Source of the DNA: Vandiemenella viatica | Taxonomy: Eukaryota; Arthropoda; Insecta; Orthoptera; Morabidae | DNA: 64,000 bases | Direction of reading: 5' to 3' | Assembly: GCA_031002005.1 (NCBI GenBank) | Contig: JARYHS010008074.1 | Coordinates: 344,124,932 to 344,188,931, forward strand | The notes under the pieces: generated by a model | The model's database searches: none | The model's input: only the letters and a program-made list of their open reading frames with translations | Told to the model about the DNA's origin: nothing | In this document: positions 13,923-25,089 of the stretch, piece after piece | Layout of the letters: every line of letters starts with the position of its first letter | Position numbering within the stretch: the stretch's first letter is position 1 | Position numbers and translations under genes: made by a program

Positions 13923-14645
13923 AGCTGCGTATCCACTACGCGCGGCAAACCCTCGAACATTGGCTCGCGCGGCAGCCGCGCATAATGGATAGGCAGTTGC
14001 CACGCGAACCAGCTCGAACATTGGCGCGGTCGAACATGCCGCGCTGCGAGCCATTCATTCTCTGTCGGTCTTTAGGCGCGCGGCAAAGGCCCCCCCACAA
14101 ATTGGCTCGCGCGCAGTTGGGACGCGGTGTCTTTCTTTGATTTGGCTCGCGCGGCACAGCGACAGTTTACTGCCAGGAACAACGAAAAGTGTCGATTTCT
14201 AATACACCTGTATGGTGCGAAAGAATTTTTGTGGAATAGTAAATGTTCAGATTACCACAACAAAACTCTGAGGGACGATGCATGAAAGGAGATAAGTTCA
14301 GATATGGGCTTACCCGTTTCCTACTTAAAGAAGATGACTAAACTTCTGGTATCTGTAATTTTTGAGGCCGATTTAGGAAAATACACACACTATGGATGGT
14401 CTTCATCGGAATCTCACCCACCTTCAACACCGTCTCCTCATCCTCCAATGCAGCCTAATCTGAGACCTCAATCATCACTTGAAATTCCAACTAACGTATC
14501 TTTATCATCACTTGAAATTCCAACCAACGTATCTTTATCTGAATGACATGATTAAATGAATTTATACACCAATTAAATATTCTTGTTCTTATTAGCAACA
14601 GAAAATTAAATTAAATAAAAGCTTCAATATTAACTACAGTATGTA

Positions 14646-14861
14646 TTATTTACTTACCTTTACCCATTGTTTCAGCGCTTCGCATAATGCGTCGCAAATA
14701 TCTGGAACGATTCTTGAAATAGATTGTTTCGACACTCGAAAAAGGTATTGCAGGCTAGTATACGAGTCTTCAGTTGCTAGAAATCTTAAAGTTATTGCTA
14801 GTCTTTCGGCAAATGAAATCGCGTCTCCAAACTTAGTGTTCGCTTTATTCGGCTCAATCAA
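14646..14861 (-). pseudogene. HARBI1-like transposase N-terminal fragment
   Basis: About 71 codons match the DNA-binding helix-turn-helix region that precedes the DDE_4 nuclease domain of Harbinger transposases. LRFLATEDSY and the YLFRVSKQSISRI helix are diagnostic. A full protein is usually 350-400 residues. Here the frame stops before any DDE motif, and I see no continuation on either strand within the element. Confidence 0.8.
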
Positions 14862-15159
14862 TGATTTTACTCGAATTCTACAATAGTCATTCTTTTGAAA
14901 AATTTTATTTTATCTTCAATGGCTTCATTTCTCATATCTTCCATTAGTCAACGTACAATTTCCTCATCCACCAACGCATTTTTGGTTTAGATTTCTTGTG
15001 TATTATGTGATGCCTCACAATGAAGGCGGAAGCTGCTCGTGCACGTGAAACGTCCATGGTCGCGAAAACTGACTGTGCCAGCATTGCTTGCCGCGCAACA
15101 CTGGCTGGGTTGCGTTGCCGCGCCCGGCAGCGCGCTTGTCAACAGAAACCCATGAACAT

Positions 15160-15210
15160 TGGCTCGCGCGGCGATACCTGGCACCAAGACAGGTATCGCC
15201 GCGCGAGCCA
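15160..15210. repeat. perfect 21-bp hairpin inside Harbinger right end
   Basis: TGGCTCGCGCGGCGATACCTG at 15160-15180 is followed by a 9-base loop and its exact reverse complement at 15190-15210. Imperfect pairing extends to about 15149-15221, so the right terminal repeat is present twice, head to head. The left end shows a similar, weaker foldback (13930-13946 with 13976-13992). Confidence 0.85.
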
Positions 15211-15248
15211 GTGTTCGAGGGTTTGCCGCGCGTAGTGGATATGCAGCT

Positions 15249-15760
15249 TTGAGTTCACGCTTTTTCCGAACAAATCTCACAAAGCTGCTATTGATAGCCT
15301 CGCAGTTCGATAGGTAGCACAATTATGTTCAAACCAGACTTCGTGGGTAGTGTTCAATGTAGATGGAACAAAATATAGTAACATCTGAAAAGTTACAGTC
15401 GTCGTGAACCAATCATAATTTTCGAAAAAGCATGCACCGATAATCCCATGTAACGAAATTACACACTTGCTGTTGTGTAGAGGAAATTCATTAACTTCAA
15501 TGGAGTTACTATCAGCACAGAACGATATTTCCGATTTTTGACGTAACCTGCGAGATGAAAATGTGCTTTGTCAGACTCCAACAGCTTGTCCAGAAATTCA
15601 TTATCCTCTTTAATGTTTTCCTTAATTGCTTGACAAAGTTCCAATAGCAACCGGTGATCACTCTAAGTTTTTGTTCGATCTATAGCTTGCAGATTTGAAA
15701 TTTAAATCAACATAGAAAATCACCATCACCTGAAGATAACTGGAGTCCGGTTCAAAAGTT
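15249..15760 (-). mobile_element. mariner-family transposase fragment, central part
   Basis: Minus-strand 15459-15650 encodes LELCQAIKENIKEDNEFLDK followed by SDKAHFHLAGYVKNRKYRS. This aligns with the REFCRIMDE...SDEAHFHLDGYVNVQNCRYW segment of the intact transposase at 62.9-64.0 kb. The first catalytic acid region is altered (DKAH instead of DEAH). Upstream bases to about 15760 retain a DLNFKS-like segment. Stops and shifts make it dead. Confidence 0.7.
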
Positions 15761-15889
15761 TTGTTTCGTAACATTCTGCGGTATAAAGATTTGTTAAAGA
15801 CACCGAACACACACGATTCGGGTGTTTCCATACATCGGAGACAATGACTTAATTTTTCCTGGCGGGAAGCCAAAGGGCATTTTTAAACA

Positions 15890-17040
15890 CACCGTCAAAC
15901 TGGAAGGTTTTCAATTAAAATAACGAAAAAGAACAAAGGCAATAAATTCTGCTACGCTGACGATTTAGCTATCACTGTACAAACTGCCACATTAGAGGAA
16001 GGTGAAAACACCCTTTCTAACGACTTAGAAACCTTGAATGCATATTATAGGAAGTGGAGACTTTGGCCGAACCCGATGAAAACAGCGCATTCCACTTGAG
16101 CAATAAAATAGCTCACCAGCAGCTCAAGGTGAACTTCTGCCACCAGAGAGTGAAACATAATTGCTATCCTAAATATCCTGGCATCACCATAGACAGTTCC
16201 TTAACACTCAAAAAACACCTGGAACACACCAGTCAGAAACTTAAAATATGAAACAACATCATGAAGAAGCTAGCTGGTACTTCGTGGGGAGCTGATGCGG
16301 ACACACTACGAACAACCGCTCTCACCATGTTTACCCTGACGCTGAGTGCTGTGTTCCAGTGTGGCAACGTAGTGCTCACACTAGAAAAATCGACGTCCGT
16401 CTGAATGGGTGTATGAGAGTAATAACTGGCACCCTAACATCCACCCCAGTCCCATGGTTACACCTAATCAGTAAAATACCACGCCAAGAAGCAACGGCAC
16501 GTGAGTGGATAAAACTACACCATCCTGATCATCCACAGAATCTCCCAATCCACGAGGTTCTAAATAACTTACCACCCACTCGTCTTAAATCCATAAATCC
16601 AGTATGGCAAGATGTATTTGACTTTGATGTAAAGGAAAAATGGCGACAAAGCTGGAACTCCGCATCTGTGAAACATCCAGATATTAAAGATCCCACAACT
16701 CGACTTCCGGGATTCCACCGATATAGAGACCAATGGATCAAACTAAATCGCCTCAGAACAGGCCTTGCGAAATGCAACGCCATGCTGTATAAGTGGGGGT
16801 CTTCAGGATCCTCCTGCATTTGACTGCGGTGCTCATTCCCAGAATGTGGAGCATATCATCAAAGAATGACCTCACTAAGAAAGTATGATGGACCATTTGA
16901 AGATGTTTTCAGAGTTACAACTTCCTTCATAGAATGGCTGGAAGAACTGGGCATCAACTTTGCTGCCAACGTACTTGTCATTATATATATTTATATTTAT
17001 TATATTAGTTGCTTAGCCATACGAAAAATAAATATTAAAT
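15890..17040 (+). mobile_element. 5'-truncated LINE, RT motif C to 3' end
   Basis: The plus strand starts with NKFCYADDLAITVQ (motif C, FADD-type), then LNAYYRKWRLWPNPMKT, the KYPGITIDSSLTLKKHLEH thumb, and the VWQRSAHTRKIDVRLNGCMR segment. The end is FDCGAHSQNVEHIIKECPL near 16815-16870, a Cys/His C-terminus typical of Jockey-like LINEs. Three or more frameshifts break it (around 16078, 16250-16360 and 16800). The sequence ends in an AT-rich tail with AATAAATATTAAAT at about 17028-17041. Confidence 0.8.
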
Positions 17041-17086
17041 AACATTTCTGGTATTTCCTTCCAGGGTAGGCTATAATAATCCAATA

Positions 17087-17400
17087 ACCTGGACGACCGG
17101 ACCGGAGAGCCGGTGTCTTCCCGAATGACAGGCTTGAACGTTAGTTAATATCTCACCCAACACATTCACTAAATTATGAAACAAAGAAAGCAAATACTGT
17201 ACTAACTTTTTCTTGTGGCTTTAAGGTCATTCGAGAAGGGAAAGAATTGCTCTTGAACGAATCAACCCTGCATTCACCTGAAGAGATTTCAGAAAATCGT
17301 CGAAAGCCGAAATTTGGATGGCCGGTCGTAGATTCAAATCTGCGTCTTCCCGAATGCGAGGGCAGAATGTTACCGCTCACCAATTATGTTCGGTAACAAT
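17087..17400 (-). repeat. degraded copies of the tRNA-derived SINE
   Basis: Two pieces match the full-length SINE at 9626-9882. 17087-17150 keeps the tRNA head region (TCTTCCCGAATG, CTTGAACGTTA). 17170-17400 keeps body and head, including GATTCAAATCTGCGTCTTCC, where the B box should be, and CCCGAATGCGAGGGCAGAA. Both are diverged and have lost clear flanking duplications. Confidence 0.65.
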
Positions 17401-17689
17401 TGCTCGAGAAGAATCTACTAATACATAACTGTGCCATTCATTTGCATGGAGATGAAGCACATTAAGACAGTACAACCCCTGGCGTCAAGCTACGCATACG
17501 ATTTCAACAGGAGAGCAAAAAGATGCTTTACACGTATTGTTTCGGATACTTCAGTAAATACACAAAAAAGGAAGACTCATTATATTACATTACATTAGCG
17601 TACTTTTTAACATTACGATAATAATATACAGCCCTCACGTCACAACTAAATCGCTATCCAAATAAGTTTGCTATTTTCTGAAGTGGGCA

Positions 17690-17830
17690 TTTCACGGCTC
17701 GCCGTCAACGGGCTCATTAGAGTATTAAGAAGGAATGGGTTATAACAATATCAGCATTCGCCTGTAGTCATTTTGGAAAACCATGGAATACCAAGATTTA
17801 TATTGCAGGACCAGCATTCGAAACAGTCTT
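17690..17830 (-). repeat. SINE body fragment
   Basis: Segments CAGCATTCGCCTGTAGTCAT and TTGGAAAACCATGGAA match the body of the 9.6-kb SINE. The tRNA head is replaced by diverged sequence. Confidence 0.55.
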
Positions 17831-18837
17831 TCCTAATATCTTGGTATCATCTACCCATCAGAGAAGATAGTTTAAAGATACCAATTTTCCTTATTAGCCT
17901 ATTAAGAATCCATGCTAATTCGATAGAATTTTTGATAAATAGTTTTTCAGGATTTTTTAAAACAGCTGAACGCATTTGTGGGGAAACGTAACTGTATATT
18001 ACTTTCCGCTATTTGCAAATAGCACAACGCCAAAAAATGAAAGAAACGGAATGTACGGACACGAAGAAGTTAATTGTGATTTAATGTAGCAACATTCCTA
18101 GCTGTTTCTTTCTATTCTTTTTCCAAGATTAAAATTCTCACAAAACAGGCATTTGCTTTCAAAATCCACAAGCAATGACAGTTCTCAAAGAGTGAAACGA
18201 GAGTCCAGGATGGTGGTCCCTGCAAGTCTGGTACCGATTAAACATGAAGAATGCAATTTATTAATATGTCCTAAGCTTTAAACTAAAAACCGATAATGAA
18301 GGTATTTTAATCTAAACGATAATAGACTATTTACTGTAGCAAAAAGATGGCGTATTTCACTCAGACAAGATGGAAAAGGAAATCCTGACCAACAATTTAC
18401 AATACAAATTTATTTTGGAACTAGCATTTGCCCGCTGCTTCACGCGCGCGTGCCTTGGCAGGTGTAGAAATTATTTACCGATTTTATTCTCTTATCAGAC
18501 ATTAACGTGGAAAGGCATGAACTGTTAATGTATTCTGAATAGTTTCGTTTGTTTCGGTTAATACGTTAGGTTTGGTTTTCATACTGATGTCAGAGAGTTG
18601 TTTTATTCATATTTTAACGTGATGCAATTGATTCAATAGTAGAAAAGGTTCCTGTAAAATTAACAATAGTAATTCGTGGTTGTAATTATTGTGCGAAGTA
18701 TAAACATTTATTGTTTAGAAAGGCTTTCACGGTTCAAACGACATTCTTTCTTCTGTGCGCTTTCAGAAGCTATGGATTTAGCGTATAGAACCCGGTTGGT
18801 TATAGGTCAATCGCTTTTCTCGATGCAGGTTACTTTC

Positions 18838-18982
18838 AGGTTGCTCTAGCTATTTCATCTCGTTCTCTTTGACGTTGCAGACGATGTTGTCGGTCTATTT
18901 CACTCTCATTTAGCCGATTTCGGCGACATCTTTTAGCTGCAGAAGTTGACCCCGACAGATTAGATCTCTTTCGCAAGGGCAT
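18838..18982 (-). pseudogene. short Arg/Glu-rich fragment, possible Helitron N-terminus
   Basis: The minus strand from the ATG at 18982 reads MPLRKRSNLSGSTSAAKRCR, then a charged LNESEIDRQHRLQRQRERDE segment, and stops soon after. Basic/acidic segments of this pattern precede the Helitron_like_N domain in many arthropod Helitrons. Only about 45 codons are present and no Rep or helicase motif follows, so the assignment is tentative. Confidence 0.35.
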
Positions 18983-19520
18983 ATCATAAACTTTTATACT
19001 TACCCAACTCACAGCACTAACAATTAAAACGTTTTCACAGCTGGAATTATCACTATGCGTGAACTTTGGCAGCGAGTATATAGATGAGCATAAACTTGGT
19101 TACAATATAGAATATCTGTGGTAGTAATAAATAATATTATTTCTGAAAGCAATATTTAACTCAGCTAAAACATAATATTTTTAGATGCTGATATGGAGGA
19201 TTCCACGTTAACCGTGGTACCGAAAATTTAAATGGATATATAACAGTTGTAACATTAACAAAGCTGATATTATAATCATTATGTGTAATTTTTTTTGGCG
19301 ATTTTATGTGTAAACTTTGCCTGGGATTATATAGCTAGGTATAAGCTTTGTTAAGGATGTATCTGTGGATATAATGAAAAATATTGTTTCCATGATACTT
19401 AACTAAAAAAAGTTTATTTTTAAATGTGGATACCGAGGATTGCAACATAACCGCGGTGCCATAAATTTATGTAAATATAGCAGTAATCTACGACTTAGTC
19501 CTCTTGGAAGTGTGGTGAAA

Positions 19521-20617
19521 TATAAAAATTCGTTACCAATAATCACAGCATCTAAATTTTTCTGATTTATTTATTTTTTGTTGTTTTTTATTTTTGTTGT
19601 TTGGATATTGGTTTTATTTTATGTTGATACACCATCAATTATTCCTGCTCTAAAATAGAAATTTACGTGAATTGGAGCTACTCTTGATTTCAAATCGTCG
19701 TATCATTACTGTCATTATTTCAGTCAGATATAATTAATCCAAAAATGTCGAGTTGTGATCATGGTACAGTTTATGTAGTAACGTGCATGTAACTGAAACA
19801 ATTATTTCTGAGTGGCAACATTATGGCAAGTTGTGAATCGCTTGAAATGCAACCTGACAGCTGATATGATGCTTTGTGATAGGCCTAAGAGACGATGCCT
19901 GCAGCTTTATAATCTACGCGGTGTAGCATTAGGATATGAAACATTTTTAATTTAAGTTTCTTTCAATATAGCCGTATTTTCTATGTAATTATTTCAGTCG
20001 CATGTAAGTACCTGGCGAAACAACAGCCTGGACCAGATGACAATTGACTCGTTTTGTTTAGCATCAGGCATAACGGGTTTAGTTTTAAAATTTACGCGGT
20101 GTAGAATAGAATTTTAGGATGCCTAGTTATATTTGAAATAAAAATTCGTTACCAATAATCACAGCATCTCAATTTTTTCTGATTTATTTATTTTTTGCTG
20201 TTTGGATATTGGTTTTTATTTTATGTTGATACACCATCAATTATTCCCGCTTTAAAATAAAAATTTACGTGAATTGGAGTTAATCTTGGTTTCAAATCGT
20301 CGTATCATTATTGTCATTATTTCAGTCAGATATAATTAATTCAAAAATGTCAAAATGGATCACGGTACAGTATATGTACTAATGTGCATGTAACTCAAGC
20401 AATTATTTCTGAGTGGCAAAATTATCGCAAGTTGTAAATCGATTGAAATGCAACCTGGACAGTGATGACAGCTGATATGCTTTGTTATAGGCCAAAGGGA
20501 CGATGCTTTTAGCTTTATAATTTACGCGGTGTAGCATTAGGATATGAAAATTTTTTATTTGAGTTTCTTTCAATATATCCGTATTTTCTATGTAATTATT
20601 TGAGTCGCATGTACCTG
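19521..20617. repeat. direct repeat, two copies of about 490 bp
   Basis: The copies at 19521-20010 and about 20137-20617 share long identical runs (for example TACACCATCAATTATTCC and CAATATA(G/T)CCGTATTTTCTA). They differ by substitutions and small deletions, such as the GTTGTTTTTTATTT stretch shortened in copy 2. Both contain an ACGCGGTGTAG motif, which also occurs in the spacer. Confidence 0.85.
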
Positions 20618-20789
20618 AATTTTCGGATGCCAGCCACGAGACATATTAATCGAATAAAGAACTTCCAAATATGTGCAATTCCGCACAAGTCATTATGAAA
20701 GAAGTATGTTTTATTACTTGCTGATATTTATAATAGCTGTTTTTCAGACATCGCTCTTCGAGAAAAAACTGAATTTCGTATTAAGTATT

Positions 20790-21170
20790 GGCTTATTGTG
20801 GCTGTATTGTTCAGCGATCACGTAGCAATTTTGTTCCAGAGACAAACTGTATAACAGTCTACCAGAGACAATACATGTCTTCCAGACCTCAATCACATCA
20901 TTCTCTCCTGTTCACGGTTTCAATCACAACGAAAACGTTTCTACAGGCGCCTCGAACAGCTTTCAGTCAAATTCCCTGCGAGTGTTACCACAATTCTTCA
21001 ATCAAAAAATGTCCAAATCTACAAGGCAATAGTTCGCTTCCTTCAAGACACAGAACTGAAGATTTGAAGCCTCCAATACTCTGTAAGAAGAACATAACAA
21101 ACAAACATTAATGTATAATGCTGGCTAAATGGTCTCAGACCAAAGGGCAAATAAATAAATAACTTTTTCG
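20790..21170 (+). mobile_element. LINE 3' end fragment
   Basis: One plus-strand frame reads DLNHIILSCSRFQSQRKRFY, then the RRLEQLSVKFP and NVQIYKAIVRFLQDTELKI segments. This is the common C-terminus of insect Jockey/I-type LINEs (DLNHI...C......R..L.....PxS). The tail GGCTAAATGGTCTCAG...AAATAAATAAAT at about 21122-21161 fits a LINE 3' end. A different frame (20788-21111) looks open but is a shadow. Confidence 0.65.
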
Positions 21171-21271
21171 TAATTCAACAGACCTGTTACGATTCAAGTA
21201 AATGCTGATTATACTTGATTCACGTATTCTTTTTATTTTGAAGTACTGCGGTTCAGAAAAATGAATCGCAG

Positions 21272-21275
<4 letters not shown>

Positions 21276-21308
<33 letters not shown>
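21276..21308 (+). repeat. A homopolymer
   Basis: An uninterrupted A-run of about 32 bases, perhaps the tail of a retroposed sequence. The bases before it match no repeat I recognise. Confidence 0.6.
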
Positions 21309-21310
<2 letters not shown>

Positions 21311-21619
21311 TAAATCCTAAGGTCTCTTTATGAAAGGAGTGACCGTCTGAATGTGTATAATTATCTGTGGTCTACAGTTTCACATTTCTGAAGTTTTTTA
21401 CTGACTTGCTTCTTGCCATGGTACATATTAGTCGTTAGCTACTTCTGCAGATGTTGATCAGCAACATTAGCTTTAAAAATTTGGAAACACCATGCAAATT
21501 GATGCGGTAGTTTTTGCGTTATTAGAGATCAAGCCTCACTACAAACGCAGCTTGCTTACAGATTTATAATAGTATAGATTCGATGGCGTGGTAATGCCGT
21601 ACACGGAGTGCGTCTAGTA

Positions 21620-21850
21620 TGAGGAGAGCAGACTGTACCGCGGCGGCGCGCCCGGTAATTGCTTTAGCCGCTATAACGCCGCATCTTCAGCAGCTGATAC
21701 CAGCCGCCCGCCGTGAAATATGCATGGACGCTCATTAGACTAGCGAGCACATGGCGCGGCACAGATAAATATGGCAACAGCGGCACGCACGCTGCCTCGC
21801 GGGGCTCAGGCGACAAGGAACCATTATTTGCAGCTACCAGGGTTCCCTAT
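21620..21850. promoter_or_regulatory. GC-rich island with clustered homeodomain-like sites
   Basis: This is a CpG-rich island in AT-rich DNA. It carries GGTAATTGC, CATTAGACTAG, ATATGCAT (POU-like), CAGCTG (E box), AGATAAATA and repeated GCCGC. There is no long frame and no transposon match. Such clusters often mark conserved enhancers, but conservation cannot be judged from one sequence. Confidence 0.35.
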
Positions 21851-24800
21851 CCGTCCTGGAGAGGACGCTTGCCGGATTAGAATCAGCGGTTCTGCATCAC
21901 GTGATCAAGGATTTTAACATTAAAAGATACTCGTCATTAATTTGAAACAGACGGAAACGGTAACAATTGCAGTTGCTCTGTATCATATCGAAGGTAGCAA
22001 CTGATTAAAAACGGAAGTTTTAATCTTAAACCAAGGTACATCCATCCTAAAGCAAATTAATAATCTGATTTTTCTGAGTATTATATCCTGCTGAGGGAAC
22101 TGACTGAAAGGACCGAATGACGGAGTGCAAAAATTAAGATATAACTTTACAGGGATTCATTCAACCAAGTTATCCAACAAGATGGGAAGCAGACTTTCGT
22201 CAAACCTTTTCCCCCCACCCCCCTTGTCTTTTATACCACATACACAGTTATAAATCATTAGTAAACACGTTTAATGCCCATGAAGAAAGACAGTCCACAC
22301 AACCAAAATTTTTTGTAATAAAAAGTTGATATGGGTATTTTGAGGGTGATAGAGTATTAATGCCTTCCTTCATTTATTCAGTGAAGACAAAATTAAAAAG
22401 AAGATAAAATGTTTGCAGGCTTATTTTTATGAGAAAAAGAATGTTTAAATTATCGTTCTGACCTCTAAATTTCAAATTCTGACTGTAGGACTTCAGGGCT
22501 TACTGCAAGGATCTGAACTGGGGAGGGGGGTACAGCTCATATTGGTTTTGAGAGATTTATTTGTTTACACTATTTTTAGTTTAGATTATTAGACTTTAAT
22601 TTTTCTTTCCCTCACTAGGTACTGAGGCTAAGGTTCTGATACTGTAGGGAGGATAGGGAGAAGGGGGCTGGGGAACTAGAGATTAAAATGTTCTAGTATC
22701 AAAGCTTCTGGAAATAGTGGAAATGTTAAGAAGCAAATCACACTGAATTGGCAGGAGTAACCAATTTTTCCTTTAAATCACTTCCTTCCACATATACATC
22801 GGTTTATAGGCAAGTAGCTATCAGCCCTTGCAATCAAACTGAATGAGTTCTCTCTGCTAAATTTTCAGAAGGCTGTCTAAACTTTTCTCTCATGAGCATT
22901 CTTGTCATCACTTTGCCATACACAGCAACTCATAAAAATCAATGGATTTTAAAGAACAGAAGCTTCCCCAATTCTGGTAAAGATGAGGTCAGAGATTGAC
23001 TTCAAAACAATGCATTTAGTAAATGAAATCCACTGGAGAGAGTCCCTAAAATGTTTTACACATTTTTACGGAATTTGGAGAATTCAATGGACCTTGAAAT
23101 TTTAGTGTCCTCTAATGCCATTCCCTCATATGTAGTATGGGTATGTGTGCTATAGGTTCCATACCGGTACAAAGTCAAAATCAGAAATTAAATGTAAAGC
23201 TTTCATCAACATACCCACTGCATTTAATAATTTAAAGTGGCCTGCATGTTTTCTTTGATTTTAAGATTAATTTCTTATATAACAATTTTGTAAAACACAC
23301 ACACACATTAAACTGAGATACCAAGAGCATATAGCAAAGTAAGTATAAGAATCTGGACCAGACACATTTTAAGACTACCGGTACAGGGAGAAAATGGTGA
23401 AAAATTCTCCTCGGAATGAACAGGACATATAAAACAACCTCACGCTCCAATAGGTTGCCAATGGAAAACCTTGGGGCACTATATGGCTTGGGTACAGAAA
23501 ATGGTAAATATATGGAAAATCAATGGTTCATCAATAGTACGAGTTCAAGACATAGTCAGATTCTTATACAGAGAATGAAAGTGGAACAGTAGACAGAATA
23601 ACTTATCTAGACTTCAAGTGTTGGGCTACCTGCTAAAATGCAAATATAACCAAGGAACCCATCATGTATTCATCTAGATTAATTTTAAGAGCTGTATAGT
23701 GTGATTTCCAGCTTAAAAAATTCCAGAACCAAACGTAACTCTCACTGTCAAGACATTCCTCACATGGTTTGCAACAACAGACAATAATTAAAATTTCACA
23801 AAATTTAATGCCATTTTCTCTCAATTTGCCTTGCAAAATTAAACTGGTAAAGCATGATATATTTTCCCACATTTCCGATGCATGCACTTATTTAAAGCTG
23901 AAATTAACTTCATAATTTTTTTAACTGTGCAGAGCTCAGACTGTAAGATAAATACAAGAAGAGAAAAACCGTAATTTATTAATTTTAATTAAAATAAAAT
24001 CAACTTTCAAAAATATATATATATATATATATAGATTAAAAAAAAATCTTAGTGTTAAAGTAAATTCGTGTGGACTATGACCTTGGTGACACAGTATCGA
24101 TTTGCTATTCATTCCACCTCTGTAGTGTCTGGACCAACAGCTTAACTTGAAATCAAAAGCATGGAGCATCATGGTGTAGTCATATTAACAAAGCAAAGAT
24201 CTTAAAAAATCCTGGCTGCACCTAGTTTTGAACTGTGAATTTTTAAAGCAATCACTATAGCCATTTTTTTAACTCATCGTATTTAATATGAAACTCAATA
24301 TGTTATCAATACAACAGCAATGAAGAACTATTACAGTTTTGAAGGCTGATGTAGTCAGTCCCTGCTCTGCTCTCTTTCATCTAATTTTTAATTGGTCAGA
24401 TTTGTCTAGTTTTATTCTTGCCCCCTGATGGATCTTCTGCTTCTACACTTTGCTATCAACAAAATTTTGTTTTGTGAGAATAAGTGAACCAAGATTTGCA
24501 CATTAAAGATGTCTATTTCAGATGGCACTTTGCAGTACCATAAATAGCCAAAACCTTTTCATAATCATCTTGGTAAATTGAACCAAATGAAATATTTCAT
24601 ATATTAATAATACAACCTGGCAAAAAAAAAAAAATCATAATTGGAAAAGTTCTTCTCCCTTCCCCTTCCCCATGCCCGACTCATTATATGTTTACATAGG
24701 TTGCTGTATCCATATAATTTGCATATGAAAGCTTGTAATTTTTTCCCCTTTCCTGTTTTTGCAGAATTTGGTAATACTGTGATATTTGAAATCATTTACG

Positions 24801-24884
24801 TAAGTGCCTTTCTTTCTGGTTACATAATTTACTAGCTGTTCCATGATCCAAAATGTGGATTTTTGCTTCAATGGTGGATTTTCC
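21851..24884. other. gene-poor stretch below the last CHTF18 exon found
   Basis: This region could hold C-terminal CHTF18 exons, but none was recognisable. It contains a CA microsatellite (23295-23307), a TA microsatellite (24012-24031) and several chance frames without domain features. Confidence 0.4.
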
Positions 24885-24892
24885 GATTGATA

Positions 24893-25089
24893 CAGGGCCG
24901 GATTAAGACAGTGCAGAGCCCGTAGCAAATTTGAAGAAGGGAATTGTAGAGCATCACGGGGAGGCTCCCGAGACTCAGGCGTGGGGTCCCCCTAGGAGGT
25001 GCGAGGCCCCTCAAAGGGCACGAGGTCCCCCAGAAGGCATGAGGCCCATAGCATTTGCTAACTCCTTCTACGTGGCTAATCCGGTGCTG
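24893..25089. mobile_element. small hAT-like MITE
   Basis: About 197 bp with terminal inverted repeats CAGGGCCGGATTAAG and, at the right end, the complement CAGCACCGGATTAGC. The flanks GATTGATA (24885-24892) and GAATGATC (25090-25097) match at six of eight positions, which fits an aged 8-bp hAT duplication. The interior is GC-rich and non-coding. Confidence 0.6.

Larger units (their letters stand above)
13923..15248 (-). mobile_element. PIF/Harbinger element, internally deleted
   Basis: The terminal inverted repeats are about 50 bp and nearly perfect: AGCTGC(G/A)TATCCACTACG, continuing CGCGGCAAACCCTCGAACA. A 3-bp duplication TTG flanks them (13920-13922 and 15249-15251). Three base pairs is the Harbinger target length, though TWA is usual. 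Inside, minus-strand 14646-14861 encodes a HARBI1-type helix-turn-helix segment (LAITLRFLATEDSYTSLQYL, then SKQSISRIVPDICDAL). The DDE nuclease half is missing, so the element is non-autonomous. GC-rich subterminal GGCTCGCGCGGC motifs recur near both ends. It split an older mariner copy. Confidence 0.85.
18410..20640. repeat. AT-rich repetitive block with tandem duplications
   Basis: The block begins with a GC-rich motif GCCCGCTGCTTCACGCGCGCG, of a kind common at insect repeat ends. It contains two tandem duplications: one with period about 250 bp (19040-19490) and one of about 490 bp with period about 610-616 bp (19521-20010 and 20137-20617). A short Helitron-like reading frame lies at 18840-18982 on the minus strand. 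This is probably a non-autonomous element with internal tandem growth; I cannot fix its family or its ends. Confidence 0.5.

Noticed and set aside
13354..13985. Plus-strand frames of 93-129 codons
   Set aside because: They are antisense shadows of the R1-like reverse transcriptase.
20788..21111. 107-codon plus-strand frame as a gene
   Set aside because: An adjacent frame on the same strand matches a LINE C-terminus (DLNHIILSC), so the longer open frame is a shadow.
23940..24035. Structured or CRISPR-like repeat
   Set aside because: It is a simple TA microsatellite beside A-rich sequence; no CRISPR-type repeats or spacers occur in the window.
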